Positions 6,951 to 14,579 of a stretch of DNA of 15,242 nt are shown here, piece after piece. The notes beneath the pieces were generated by a model that saw nothing but the letters and a program-made list of their open reading frames with translations, was not told the DNA's origin and ran no database searches. Numbering within the stretch: position 1 is the stretch's first letter; every line of letters starts with the position of its first letter. Source of the DNA: Acidobacteriota bacterium (GTDB lineage: Bacteria > Acidobacteriota > Terriglobia > UBA7540); contig JAKAWN010000133.1 of the NCBI GenBank assembly GCA_021827245.1, forward strand, positions 1 through 15,242, written 5' to 3'. The position numbers and the translations under genes are program-made.

Positions 6951-8387
6951 TCAGGCCATTCTCTCAGGCACTTCGGGCAAGGCACCGGAAGGATAGCTTA
7001 TCGGGTTCGCAAGCAATTCTGTGACCCTTTCAAGATGAACCCCGCGTGAGCCTTTGACCAGCACCGTGTCGCCCGCTTTAAGCAGAGTCTTGCAGTACTC
7101 CGCGGCCTCAGAGGCGTTCGGAAAGAAAACCGCCTTATCAGGATTGATTCCAGCCTCCAGAGCACCATCTCTGATGAATCGGGCGTCTCCCTGTACGGCT
7201 ACAAGGTTGTCAATGCCGCAGTTCACGACCTTTCGGCCAATCATGCGGTGCCACTCGGGGGAAGACGATCCCAGTTCCAGCATTTCGCCGGCAACCACGA
7301 TCCTGCGTTCTGCACCACTCCATCCTGCCAGCGTTTCGAGCATGCGTTCCATCGCTGGTGGATTCGAGTTGTAGCAATCGTTAAGAATCGTGATATTCCC
7401 TGGCAGTGTAAAAATTTCACTTCTCTGAGACAAATTTCTAAAGGACATAAGGGCGTCCCGAAGCAGGCGAATGTCGATTCCGAACGTGTTCGTTGTCGCC
7501 AAAGCTGCCAGCGCGTTCTCTACGTTATGTGCACCTGCCAACGGAACAATGACTTCGCCCTCAACGTTCGGACCGGAGAGGAAAAAGTTACTTTCGCCGT
7601 CGCACAGTTTTACCCTCGTGCCCCTGAACAGGGCACCTTCGCCCAATCCAAAAGTCACAACATGCCCGCTAAATCCTTCGGCAAACTTCCTCACCCTTGC
7701 GTCATCAGAGTTCAGGACGGCCGTCGGTTTCCCATTGCGTTTGCTGAGGTTTTCGATCAATTCACGCTTTGCCCCTGCAATCGAATCAACCGAATCGAAA
7801 AACTGCAGATGGACTGGTCCAACGTTGGTCACCACTCCAACGTCCGGTTCAGCGATCTGCGCCAGGCGCGCGATCTCCCCTGGCCCGGACATCGCAAGTT
7901 CGACCACAGCCACCTCGTGTGACGGCTCCAGGCCAAGCAGCGCCAGTGGCAGGCCATATTGATTGTTGAGATTTCCTTGGGACTTCAGAACCGAAAACCG
8001 GGTGGCCAAAAGCGCAGCCACCATTTCCTTGGTGGTTGTCTTACCCATGCTGCCTGTAATGGCGATCACGCGCCCGCCCCATTGCCGCCGAACGTAACGA
8101 GCAAGCAACTGCATGGCATCCGCTGTGTCCACAACGGGAATCAGATAAGGTCGAATCGCTGGAGGCGCCACGTCCCGGAATTTCCGCTCGACCACCGCAC
8201 CAGCGGCGCCACGTTCGAGCGCAGCAGCAACAAATTGGTGGCCGTCGTGATGCAGACCGCGGATGGCAAAGAAGAGCTGGCCAGCGTCGATTCGGCGTGA
8301 ATCGATGGAACACCCGTTTGCAACGCGGGCGGGAGCCGGCCCGCTGAAACCCAGAACTTCAGCCACCTTTGCCAGGGGCAAAATCAT
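6951..8387 (-). CDS. murF: UDP-N-acetylmuramoyl-tripeptide--D-alanyl-D-alanine ligase MurF
   Basis: Cytoplasmic ATP-dependent ligase that adds D-Ala-D-Ala to UDP-MurNAc-tripeptide, completing the pentapeptide. The 478 residues start with a substrate-binding domain carrying SIDSRR (27-32) and GQLFFAIRG (36-44). The ATP loop GSMGKTTT is at 112-119, VVELAMSGPGEI at 161-172 and TNVGPVHLQFF at 187-197. NDCYNSNPPAM in the C-terminal half is the usual MurF signature. Two AGGA elements lie three and nine bases before the ATG. It starts 46 bases after the murE stop and ends nine bases before mraY. Length and motifs are ordinary. Confidence 0.97.
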   Translation of the reverse strand: MILPLAKVAEVLGFSGPAPARVANGCSIDSRRIDAGQLFFAIRGLHHDGHQFVAAALERGAAGAVVERKFRDVAPPAIRPYLIPVVDTADAMQLLARYVRRQWGGRVIAITGSMGKTTTKEMVAALLATRFSVLKSQGNLNNQYGLPLALLGLEPSHEVAVVELAMSGPGEIARLAQIAEPDVGVVTNVGPVHLQFFDSVDSIAGAKRELIENLSKRNGKPTAVLNSDDARVRKFAEGFSGHVVTFGLGEGALFRGTRVKLCDGESNFFLSGPNVEGEVIVPLAGAHNVENALAALATTNTFGIDIRLLRDALMSFRNLSQRSEIFTLPGNITILNDCYNSNPPAMERMLETLAGWSGAERRIVVAGEMLELGSSSPEWHRMIGRKVVNCGIDNLVAVQGDARFIRDGALEAGINPDKAVFFPNASEAAEYCKTLLKAGDTVLVKGSRGVHLERVTELLANPISYPSGALPEVPERMA

Positions 8388-8433
8388 CGTTCCTAATCCT
8401 CATACCCTTTTCAAACAAGAAAATGCGCTGGCC

Positions 8434-9945
8434 TCATCGGAGGTCCAGCCTGGCGTTAGCGTCGCTCAGTTCCTTCTTATGAAACCCCAGCCCATTCAGA
8501 ATCCGGCGGGCCACCTGGCGGTCATCAAATGGAGCCGTCTTGTCCTTCAAAATCTGGTAGGTTTCGTGTCCTTTTCCCGCAAGGATCACGACGTCGCCCT
8601 CACGTGCTTGCGCAATCGCCTCCTGAATAGCCGCCTCCCGGTCGACCTCTGCAACGTACGGCTTCCCGGTCCTTTGCAGCCCCACCAGGACGTCATTCAT
8701 GATCAGAATTGGGTCTTCGCTGCGCGGATTGTCAGACGTCAATACCGGCAGATCACTCAATCGGCCAGCAACCTCTCCCATGAGGGGGCGCTTGGTACGG
8801 TCGCGCTCGCCTCCACATCCAAAGACAACAATCAAACGGTTTCCAGTAAGATCGCGCGCCGCCTCAAGAACATTTCGCAGTGCGTCGTCCGTGTGAGCGT
8901 AGTCAACGATCACAAGAAAAGGCTGGCCTTCGTCAATCTTCTCGAAGCGGCCCGGGACAGCCGTCAAGCCGCTCAGCCCCTTCTGAATTTTCTCAGCAGG
9001 AATGCCCAGACCCACGGTCGTCGCCGTTGCGGCCAGCATGTTGAGCAGGTTGGCGCGCCCTAGCAGAGGTGATTCAACTTCAAGGTCGCCCAGCGGAGTT
9101 GTCAGGATTGCCGACAACCCCGAACGGGTCTGCGAATATCGCTTCACTCCAACATCCGCCTTCAATTCCAATCCGTAGGTAATTCGGCGCGGGTTCGGTA
9201 AGGCCAGCAGCCGCCGGGCCCACACGTCGTCAACATTAATAACCGCCAGTTCTGGAGGCGGGCTTCCCAAGCCTTCAAAGAGTCGCTGCTTTGCCGCAAA
9301 GTAGTGTTCGAAGTCGTGGTGGTAGTCAAGGTGGTCACGCGTGAGATTGGTGAACACCGCAGAGGAAAAATGCAGCCCCCAGACTCGTTCCTGGGCCAGG
9401 GCATGCGAGGAGACTTCCAAAATCACAACTTGGGCTCCGTTGGCAGCCAGTTCATGGAAATAGGTCACCAGATCAAGAGATTCGGGCGTTGTATTGGAAG
9501 CTGAAACAGTGCGGGCGCCCAGCCGGTATTCAACGGTGCCGAACATTCCGGTCCGGGTCCCTGCAGCCTGGAATATGCTGTTTAGGAGATACGCAGTGGT
9601 AGTCTTTCCGTTCGTTCCCGTAATGCCAATCAACTGCAGTTTGAGGTCAGGATCGTCATAAAAACATCTTGCCGCTGCCGATAAAGCCCGCCGGATTTTC
9701 CCAACTCGAACCCACCGACCACCAAACCCTGCCGGGGCCTCCCGTTCACTGACAATTGCAACGGCCCCCCGCCTGATTGCTTCCTCAACAAACAGATGCC
9801 CATCGGTTTTCTCACCTGTTATGGCAAAGAAAATACAGCCGCTCTCGACCCGCCGGGAATCATAGGCCAGGGAGGTGATTTCAACGTTCCGATCCACCCC
9901 CGCTTCGACAGGCTGGACCCTTTCGAGGAGCTCGCCCAATTTCAT
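8434..9945 (-). CDS. murE: UDP-N-acetylmuramoyl-L-alanyl-D-glutamate--2,6-diaminopimelate ligase MurE
   Basis: Cytoplasmic ATP-dependent ligase that adds the third stem residue. Motifs in order are the N-terminal SLAYDSRRVESG (25-36), the ATP loop GTNGKTTT (110-117), NTTPESLD (151-158), EVSSHALAQERV (177-188) and TNLTRDHLDYH (199-209). K219 in FAAKQRLF is the likely carbamylated lysine. DYAHTDDAL is at 348-356, DNPRSEDP at 405-412 and AGKGHETYQ at 456-464. DNPR is the signature for meso-diaminopimelate rather than lysine, so the cell wall is of the A1gamma type. Length (503) is normal. The Shine-Dalgarno is weak and a perfect extended -10 element lies 12 bases before the ATG, so a very short-leader transcript may start here besides read-through from the PBP gene. 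Confidence 0.97.
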   Translation of the reverse strand: MKLGELLERVQPVEAGVDRNVEITSLAYDSRRVESGCIFFAITGEKTDGHLFVEEAIRRGAVAIVSEREAPAGFGGRWVRVGKIRRALSAAARCFYDDPDLKLQLIGITGTNGKTTTAYLLNSIFQAAGTRTGMFGTVEYRLGARTVSASNTTPESLDLVTYFHELAANGAQVVILEVSSHALAQERVWGLHFSSAVFTNLTRDHLDYHHDFEHYFAAKQRLFEGLGSPPPELAVINVDDVWARRLLALPNPRRITYGLELKADVGVKRYSQTRSGLSAILTTPLGDLEVESPLLGRANLLNMLAATATTVGLGIPAEKIQKGLSGLTAVPGRFEKIDEGQPFLVIVDYAHTDDALRNVLEAARDLTGNRLIVVFGCGGERDRTKRPLMGEVAGRLSDLPVLTSDNPRSEDPILIMNDVLVGLQRTGKPYVAEVDREAAIQEAIAQAREGDVVILAGKGHETYQILKDKTAPFDDRQVARRILNGLGFHKKELSDANARLDLR

Positions 9946-9956
9946 GCTTCACTCGC

Positions 9957-9965
9957 ATTATAACA
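9957..9965 (-). promoter_or_regulatory. Possible extended -10 promoter for murE
   Basis: The minus strand reads TGTTATAAT, a perfect TGn-TATAAT extended -10 element, in the 61-base gap between the PBP stop and the murE ATG. The -35 position 17 bases upstream holds CCGACG, a poor match, which extended -10 promoters can tolerate. A start about seven bases downstream leaves a leader of 4-5 bases. Confidence 0.4.
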
Positions 9966-10006
9966 CCGGCGCATCCCAGCGTCGGTCCTCATCAGTTCCG
10001 AGACCG

Positions 10007-12061
10007 CTATTTCCCCGAAACGCCACAACAGGCCTGCGGCGCAAACCGGACCCACACGGTGCTGCCTGCGTGGACACTGGTGCCGGGTAGCGGGTTCTGC
10101 TGAACGGCAAGCCCTGAGCCCACCATCTGCATCTCGAGCCCTAAGGACTGGCACTCCTCCGTCACGCGCCGGGCAGATTGCCCATTGAAATCTGGCACAA
10201 CCAATAAGGGACTTTCGTCCAGCAGCACCGTCCCATCTGGCGGCGGATTGGACGCCTGAGAAAAAGAAACGGATTCTACAGGGCGAGTGGCAGTCCCGTC
10301 GGTTTCAGAGTCTATTAGAGGGTTTGCCGCCTTGGTTCTCCTTTTCTGGGAAAGAGATTTGGCGGACCTGAGGGAAGCAATCTGCAAAGTCCTGGTGGGA
10401 CTGTCTTGCGGAACATTCAGATAACGAAGTGTTTGCTGTGTGATAGACTTCCACGCCGGAGCTGCCACTTGATCCCCATAGATTGCTCCAACCGGTGTGT
10501 CGATAACCACCAGAACGGTTATGGCCGGATTATCAACAGGAGCGAAACCTATAAAAGAAGCCACGTAGTCCTTATGTGAATAACGACCGTTCGGTCCGAC
10601 TTTCTGCGCTGTCCCTGTTTTGCCTCCTGCTGTATATCCGACCAGTTGCGCAGGCACGCCAGTCCCATGCTCAACAACGCCTTCCAGCATCTGCTTCATC
10701 GTATCGGCAGTTTGCTCAGAAACAATGCGGCGGCCAAGGCTTGGAGAAACGGGACTTTCCATAGACCCCTGAAAAATGTCTTTGACAATTCTGGGCTGAA
10801 CCATGACTCCGCCATTGGCAATTGCCGAGAAGGCCATGGCCATCTGGAGGGGAGTCACGCCAACTCCCTGGCCAATTGATATTTCAGCGACGCCGATCCC
10901 GGACCAGGAATTCGGCGGCCGGACCAGGCCGCATTCGTCTCCCGGCAAATCAACGTCCGGTGCTGTTCCGAAACCAAAACGCTGAATATACTTGTAAAGG
11001 CGATCCTGGCCGAGCTTTAACGCCACCTTGATGGTCCCAATGTCACTTGAGTGCATCAGAACCTGGGCCACAGTCAGGTCGCCGAACGGGTGCCAATCAT
11101 GAATGAGGTGTCCGGCAAGAACGATGTGTCCGTCCTGGCAATTGATCACCTCATTCGGAGTCACCACGTGCGACTGGATCGCTGCGGATATCGTGACCAG
11201 CTTGAAGGTCGATCCCGGCTCGTAAATCCATCCTATCGCCCGGTTAATCCGGTCGACCGGAGGGTATTTCTGATAATGATTGGGGTTGAAGGTCGGCTGG
11301 TTGGCCATTGCCAGAATTGCGCCCGTGTGAGGGTTTTGCACGATGACGGTGCCGCCGGCGGCATGAAACTTCTTGACGGTCTGCGCCAGCACTTTCTGGG
11401 CAATGTACTGGATGTCTTCGTTAATCGTCAGCACCACGTTCTTGCCCGGTGCTCCGCGCCATTCGGTAGAACGATATGATTGATGCTTGGCATCCGTACT
11501 CAGCAGGACTTTGCCGGGAAGGCCCTCGAGCTTGTTGTTCAGTCCATACTCAATGCCACCCAGCCCCTGATCATCCATCCCGACGTAACCTAGAACCGTG
11601 GCGGCCAAGTCGCCGTCCGGGTAGAAACGCTTCATTTCCTTCTGGAAATAAATACCTTGCAGGTTCAAGGCTTTGATCCGGTCAGTCTGCTGCGAGGTAA
11701 TCTTTCGCTTGACCCAGCAAAAGGTACGATAGGTCTTGAACCGGGTTTCCAAGTTCCTCAGGTCGAGGTTGAGAATTGGAGCGAGCAGCTTGGCCTCCAT
11801 GGAAGGATCAGGGATGTTCGCGGGAACCGCGTACACCGAATTTACGGCCAGGCTCACCGCCAGCGGGCGCATGTTCCTGTCATAGATGATTCCTCGCTTC
11901 GGAGCAATATCGACTGTGCGCTGCTGCTGGTGGTCGGCACGGGCCATCAGCGGCACGTATTGGATAATTTGAAGGTAATACAAGCGGCCGATGATGAGTC
12001 CTGTCCAAACCACCAGGCACCCGACCAGGGAAAGGGACCTCCTCGCATGTACCTCGTTCAT
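10007..12061 (-). CDS. ftsI: FtsI-type class B penicillin-binding protein with a C-terminal PASTA domain
   Basis: Septal DD-transpeptidase that cross-links stem peptides, anchored by one N-terminal membrane helix (about 10-32). The 684 residues contain a PBP dimerisation domain (RGIIYDRNMRPLA at 56-68) and then the transpeptidase domain. That domain has the catalytic STFK at 284-287 (nucleophile Ser284), SSD at 338-340 in the place of the SxN motif, and KTGTAQK at 481-487. A basic linker follows, then one PASTA repeat (about 619-675, from VVPDFNGQSA to WVRFAP). PASTA domains bind muropeptide-like ligands in some relatives (SpoVD, PBP2x). The SSD is unusual, since Asn normally ends this motif. 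The ATG is 38 bases after the ftsL stop; the nearest strong GGAGG is 21 bases upstream, too far for a normal ribosome binding site. Confidence 0.96.
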   Translation of the reverse strand: MNEVHARRSLSLVGCLVVWTGLIIGRLYYLQIIQYVPLMARADHQQQRTVDIAPKRGIIYDRNMRPLAVSLAVNSVYAVPANIPDPSMEAKLLAPILNLDLRNLETRFKTYRTFCWVKRKITSQQTDRIKALNLQGIYFQKEMKRFYPDGDLAATVLGYVGMDDQGLGGIEYGLNNKLEGLPGKVLLSTDAKHQSYRSTEWRGAPGKNVVLTINEDIQYIAQKVLAQTVKKFHAAGGTVIVQNPHTGAILAMANQPTFNPNHYQKYPPVDRINRAIGWIYEPGSTFKLVTISAAIQSHVVTPNEVINCQDGHIVLAGHLIHDWHPFGDLTVAQVLMHSSDIGTIKVALKLGQDRLYKYIQRFGFGTAPDVDLPGDECGLVRPPNSWSGIGVAEISIGQGVGVTPLQMAMAFSAIANGGVMVQPRIVKDIFQGSMESPVSPSLGRRIVSEQTADTMKQMLEGVVEHGTGVPAQLVGYTAGGKTGTAQKVGPNGRYSHKDYVASFIGFAPVDNPAITVLVVIDTPVGAIYGDQVAAPAWKSITQQTLRYLNVPQDSPTRTLQIASLRSAKSLSQKRRTKAANPLIDSETDGTATRPVESVSFSQASNPPPDGTVLLDESPLLVVPDFNGQSARRVTEECQSLGLEMQMVGSGLAVQQNPLPGTSVHAGSTVWVRFAPQACCGVSGK

Positions 12062-12099
12062 GCTTGAAGAAGATTGTTGCCACCTCCGCGTCGTGCCAT

Positions 12100-12591
12100 T
12101 TACCTCCCACTAGGAATTGCGATCTGGACTTCATAATTCCGGGCAAATTCTGTCACCGAGGGCTGGGAACGAGGCGCCGCGCGGTTCCCAATCTGGATGA
12201 TCTGGTCCGGCTTGGGCGGAACAAGGCCTAGCTCAGACCGCGCAAGGGAATCGATCCGCTGGGGATCGCTCAAAGCTGCGAACTCCACTCTCAACGCGCG
12301 ATTCTGTTCCACCTTCTCCGCCTGTTCTGCCTTGAGCCGCTGAATCAGATAGCCGTAACGCACACACTCGAAATGCTGGCAGGCAACGGCGATGATGAAC
12401 ACAAAAAATACCGCGACCATGCCAAACAGCTTGAAACACTCGCGGCTCTTCTTGCGGTCAACTTCTCGATGCAGGCGGGAGTTGTCGATATGCTTGACGA
12501 AATAGATTTCCGGATAAGAGGCGCGACCGGCGTCATGCTGGTTCCGCGGCCGACGTTTCGCTCCGGGAAGACCTACCGCAACTGTAGCCAT
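12100..12591 (-). CDS. ftsL: FtsL-like cell division protein
   Basis: Small bitopic division protein expected to form the FtsQLB-type scaffold that activates FtsW and the FtsI-type PBP. The 163 residues have a basic cytoplasmic N-terminus of about 52 aa (including FVKHIDNSRL), one membrane helix (LFGMVAVFFVFIIAVA, about 55-70) and a predicted coiled coil (about 80-107). Then comes DPQRIDSLARSELGL (109-123), the conserved end of the FtsL/DivIC group. A further 35-40 residues rich in Pro and Arg close the protein. Identification rests on topology, this motif and the place just before the PBP gene, because FtsL is poorly conserved. GGAGG lies about eight bases before the ATG. The N-terminus is longer than in E. 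coli FtsL (about 35 aa) and resembles Acidobacteriota proteins as I remember them. Confidence 0.85.
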   Translation of the reverse strand: MATVAVGLPGAKRRPRNQHDAGRASYPEIYFVKHIDNSRLHREVDRKKSRECFKLFGMVAVFFVFIIAVACQHFECVRYGYLIQRLKAEQAEKVEQNRALRVEFAALSDPQRIDSLARSELGLVPPKPDQIIQIGNRAAPRSQPSVTEFARNYEVQIAIPSGR

Positions 12592-12640
12592 AATCCTCGC
12601 CTCCGAAACGGCACGGCATCCTCTTCAAGTCGGGGATTGT

Positions 12641-12913
12641 TTACTTCGTATTCCGGCCCTTTAAGTCCTTGAAAATGGGAACTGCATCGGTGTGGACTTG
12701 AACTCCATAACCCAGGGAACTTTTTGCAAGTGATCCACCGTGGCTGGCGGCTTCCACCGCCGTAGATGCAGTGGAACAGTAATTGTTGATCGCAGACACC
12801 AAGCCGCCCGCGGCAGTAAACGCTGTCAAAGAGACCAGAAGCAAAATCAAAGCGTATTCGGACAAGCCCTCAGCCTGCTCTTTAGGCCATAATCTCTTCA
12901 GTAATTCTGCCAT
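12641..12913 (-). CDS. Flp/Fap-type pilin subunit
   Basis: A 90-residue protein with the layout of a Flp (Tad-system) pilin. It has a short basic leader (MAELLKRLWPKEQA) and then EGLSEYALILLLVSLTAF, in which the Glu-Tyr pair (E19, Y20) matches the Flp processing motif. Placing Glu at +5 puts the prepilin peptidase cut after Ala14. The hydrophobic helix runs to about residue 45. The tail is polar with a Ser/Ala/Gly stretch and one Cys (C46). AAGGAG seven bases before the ATG is the best ribosome binding site in the window, so this is very probably expressed. Such pilins assemble into Flp pili or pseudopili through TadA/B/C and RcpA, none of which is in this window. Its place between rsmH and ftsL is not a normal dcw position, so a link to division or envelope work is only a guess. 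Confidence 0.85.
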   Translation of the reverse strand: MAELLKRLWPKEQAEGLSEYALILLLVSLTAFTAAGGLVSAINNYCSTASTAVEAASHGGSLAKSSLGYGVQVHTDAVPIFKDLKGRNTK

Positions 12914-13065
12914 TTTGCTTCTCCTTCAGCACAGCGCATCTCGTGCAATCGTTCGGCATCCGACGAACGCTGGCTCGCAATCTGGGAGCATTCAAGCACA
13001 TCCAAACCGTAGACTCACTGGACCCAAACACTGGCATCGCCAACTGGCAATGTGCACGTCGGTCC

Positions 13066-13081
13066 CGCAAGGGTATTCCCA
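13066..13081 (-). promoter_or_regulatory. Possible sigma54 promoter for the Flp pilin gene
   Basis: The minus strand reads TGGGAATACCCTTGCG. The invariant GG and GC of the -24/-12 boxes are ten bases apart as required, with TGG and TTGC intact; the CAC and G after TGG are not matched fully. It lies about 155 bases before the pilin start. Several pilin genes in other bacteria are sigma54-dependent. Confidence 0.3.
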
Positions 13082-13100
13082 CCAGTGATGCGCTCCATTG

Positions 13101-13124
13101 AGCACCGCCCTGCCTCCAGGTGCT
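13101..13124 (-). other. Stem-loop just after rsmH
   Basis: AGCACC and GGTGCT form a perfect six-base stem around a 12-base loop, starting three bases after the rsmH stop. No T-run follows, so it is not a standard intrinsic terminator. It could protect or process the mRNA between rsmH and the pilin gene, or be chance. Confidence 0.25.
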
Positions 13125-13127
13125 GTT

Positions 13128-14024
13128 TCAGGAGCATTGAAGCTTCTCCGCTGCTCTCAGCTTGGCGCTGCGGGATCGCGGATTGTCTCGAACTTCTTGG
13201 GGCGTTGGCCGCACCACGTGCTTGGTCAAAACGCGCAACTGACCTTCCCGCTGAAGCCCAAGCAGCGCATGTTTCGCCAGGCGGTCCTCGAGTGAATGGA
13301 AGGTGATCACGACCGCTCTGCCCTCAGGGGCCAGCACTGCCGGAAATCCGGCGAGGAACGCCTCCAAGTTTTCGAGTTCGCGGTTGACTACCAGGCGCAA
13401 CGCCATGAACGTCCGCGTTGCAGGGTGAATCTGGTGGAGGCCCGCCCGGGAGGGGATAGCTCGCATTACCACCTGCGCCAGTTCGGTGGTCGATCGAATC
13501 GGACGGGCCTTCACAATCGCTCGCGCTATTCGGCGCGAGTGGCGCTCTTCTCCAAACTTGAAAATCAAATCTGCCAGTTCACGCTCGGGCGTGCGGTTAA
13601 CAATTTCTCCCGCGGTCAAATCCCCTCCACCCATTCTCATATCCAGCGGCCCAGGGAGATTGAAGCTGAAACCTCGGCCGGCATCTGCAATCTGCATCGA
13701 ACTCAGCCCAAGATCTGCCAGAATGCCGTCAACCGGCGGCAATCCACTTGCTGCGTGCAATGCATCGATCTTCGCGAAATTGCCTTCCATCAACATCAAC
13801 TTTCCGCCGTAACCTCCCAGGCGCTCTCGCACAACATTGAGCGCCTGGGGGTCACGGTCAATCGCCAGTAGTCGTCCCCCTCCCCCTCCAAGCACTTGCA
13901 GAATTTGTTCTGCATGTCCCCCTGCACCAACCGTTGCATCGACGTAATTACCACCAGCTCGAACATTCAAAAACTCCATCACTTCCCGCAGCATGACGGG
14001 ATAGTGGAGCTCGAATTGGTTCAT
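13128..14024 (-). CDS. rsmH: 16S rRNA (cytosine-1402-N4)-methyltransferase RsmH (MraW)
   Basis: SAM-dependent methyltransferase that modifies N4 of C1402 in 16S rRNA, in the decoding site. It is nearly always the second dcw gene. The 298 residues begin with HYPVML (7-12). The SAM-binding motif DATVGAGGHAEQIL is at 29-42 and AIDRDPQAL at 54-62. DLGLSSMQID-like sequence is at 104-113, GPLDMRM at 125-131, and GEERHSRRIARAIV at 158-171. ITFHSLEDRLAK at 240-251 is diagnostic of the family. Length is slightly below the E. coli protein (313). The ATG directly follows the mraZ TAG with no gap and no strong Shine-Dalgarno, so translation is probably coupled to mraZ. About 215 bases then separate it from the pilin gene, the largest gap in the cluster. 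Confidence 0.97.
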   Translation of the reverse strand: MNQFELHYPVMLREVMEFLNVRAGGNYVDATVGAGGHAEQILQVLGGGGGRLLAIDRDPQALNVVRERLGGYGGKLMLMEGNFAKIDALHAASGLPPVDGILADLGLSSMQIADAGRGFSFNLPGPLDMRMGGGDLTAGEIVNRTPERELADLIFKFGEERHSRRIARAIVKARPIRSTTELAQVVMRAIPSRAGLHQIHPATRTFMALRLVVNRELENLEAFLAGFPAVLAPEGRAVVITFHSLEDRLAKHALLGLQREGQLRVLTKHVVRPTPQEVRDNPRSRSAKLRAAEKLQCS

Positions 14025-14465
14025 CTAGATGCCGAGATCACTCAAAGCCTGCATATCTTCGTCAGTGAGTGGATTGCTCTCAAGGTGGGCACGGAAACGG
14101 TCCATGTTCCATACCTCGAGATAATTCAAATAGCCCATCACCGCGACTTCGCCGTGCATGTCTGCAGACTCGCGGAGCAGTGATGGAATCAGGATTCTTC
14201 CCTGTGCATCCATCTGCACTGTCTGACCCCAATAATTCACACGGTCCAATAGCTTTCTTCTTGACCTGTTCATCGACGGCAACGTCGCCATCTTCTCTTC
14301 GATTCCCTTCCATACGGAAAACGGGTAGATACGAACCGATTGGCCGTCTAAACTGGTCACATAGAAGTCATGGCCATAACTCACTTCCAGGTACGACTTG
14401 AAGCTGGTCGGAATCTTTACCCGCCCCTTGTCGTCGACCGTTGCTGGGCAATTTCCTCGCAGCAT
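14025..14465 (-). CDS. mraZ: Transcriptional regulator MraZ
   Basis: First gene of the dcw cluster. It is a ring-forming protein with two AbrB-like swapped-hairpin domains that binds DNA at its own promoter and represses the cluster in E. coli. From the ATG at 14465 it is 146 aa. The first domain starts with MLRGNCPATVDDKGRVKIP (1-19), and the second has WGQTVQMDAQGRILIP (79-94); both carry the D-x-x-GR-x-x-IP signature. A TTG at 14477 would add four residues, but the ATG gives the canonical M-x-RGN start. The Shine-Dalgarno is weak. The stop abuts the rsmH start. A strong promoter and a row of TGGT-type repeats lie upstream, so autoregulation is likely. Confidence 0.96.
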   Translation of the reverse strand: MLRGNCPATVDDKGRVKIPTSFKSYLEVSYGHDFYVTSLDGQSVRIYPFSVWKGIEEKMATLPSMNRSRRKLLDRVNYWGQTVQMDAQGRILIPSLLRESADMHGEVAVMGYLNYLEVWNMDRFRAHLESNPLTDEDMQALSDLGI

Positions 14466-14501
14466 GGAAGTTTTCAAAAAACCTATGACGTGAACCTAAC
14501 G

Positions 14502-14546
14502 CACCACTTTAGTACATTTCACTCTACTTATGACCACCTGCGACCA
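14502..14546 (-). promoter_or_regulatory. Candidate MraZ-box array with 10-bp period
   Basis: Minus-strand pentamers at exact ten-base steps read TGGTC (14546-14542), TGGTC (14536-14532), TAGAG (14526-14522), TGTAC (14516-14512) and TGGTG (14506-14502). Three of five are TGGT[C/G]. The E. coli MraZ operator, as I recall it, is TGGGN repeats with five-base spacers, so the geometry fits. The last box also sits in AAAGTGGT, like the Mycoplasma-type box. The array spans the predicted transcript start and early leader, suitable for repression. Confidence 0.5.
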
Positions 14547-14549
14547 CTA

Positions 14550-14579
14550 AATATATGTTGGAATTTGAAGCCTTGTCAA
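14550..14579 (-). promoter_or_regulatory. Predicted main dcw promoter (upstream of mraZ)
   Basis: On the minus strand TTGACA (six of six, 14579-14574) is followed by 18 bases and TATATT (five of six, 14555-14550). A 17-base spacing with ATATAT is also possible. The transcript would start near 14543, giving a leader of about 78 bases to the mraZ ATG. The -35 box lies within a 17-bp palindrome. Confidence 0.65.

Noticed and set aside
12882..13082. 66-codon minus-strand frame overlapping the pilin start
   Set aside because: It overlaps the pilin gene in another frame, has odd composition (Cys- and Arg-rich) and lacks a recognisable domain; the pilin has far better start signals.
13875..13891. 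G-rich tract on the minus strand within rsmH
   Set aside because: It encodes the glycine run after the SAM-binding motif and has only three G-runs, too few for a quadruplex.
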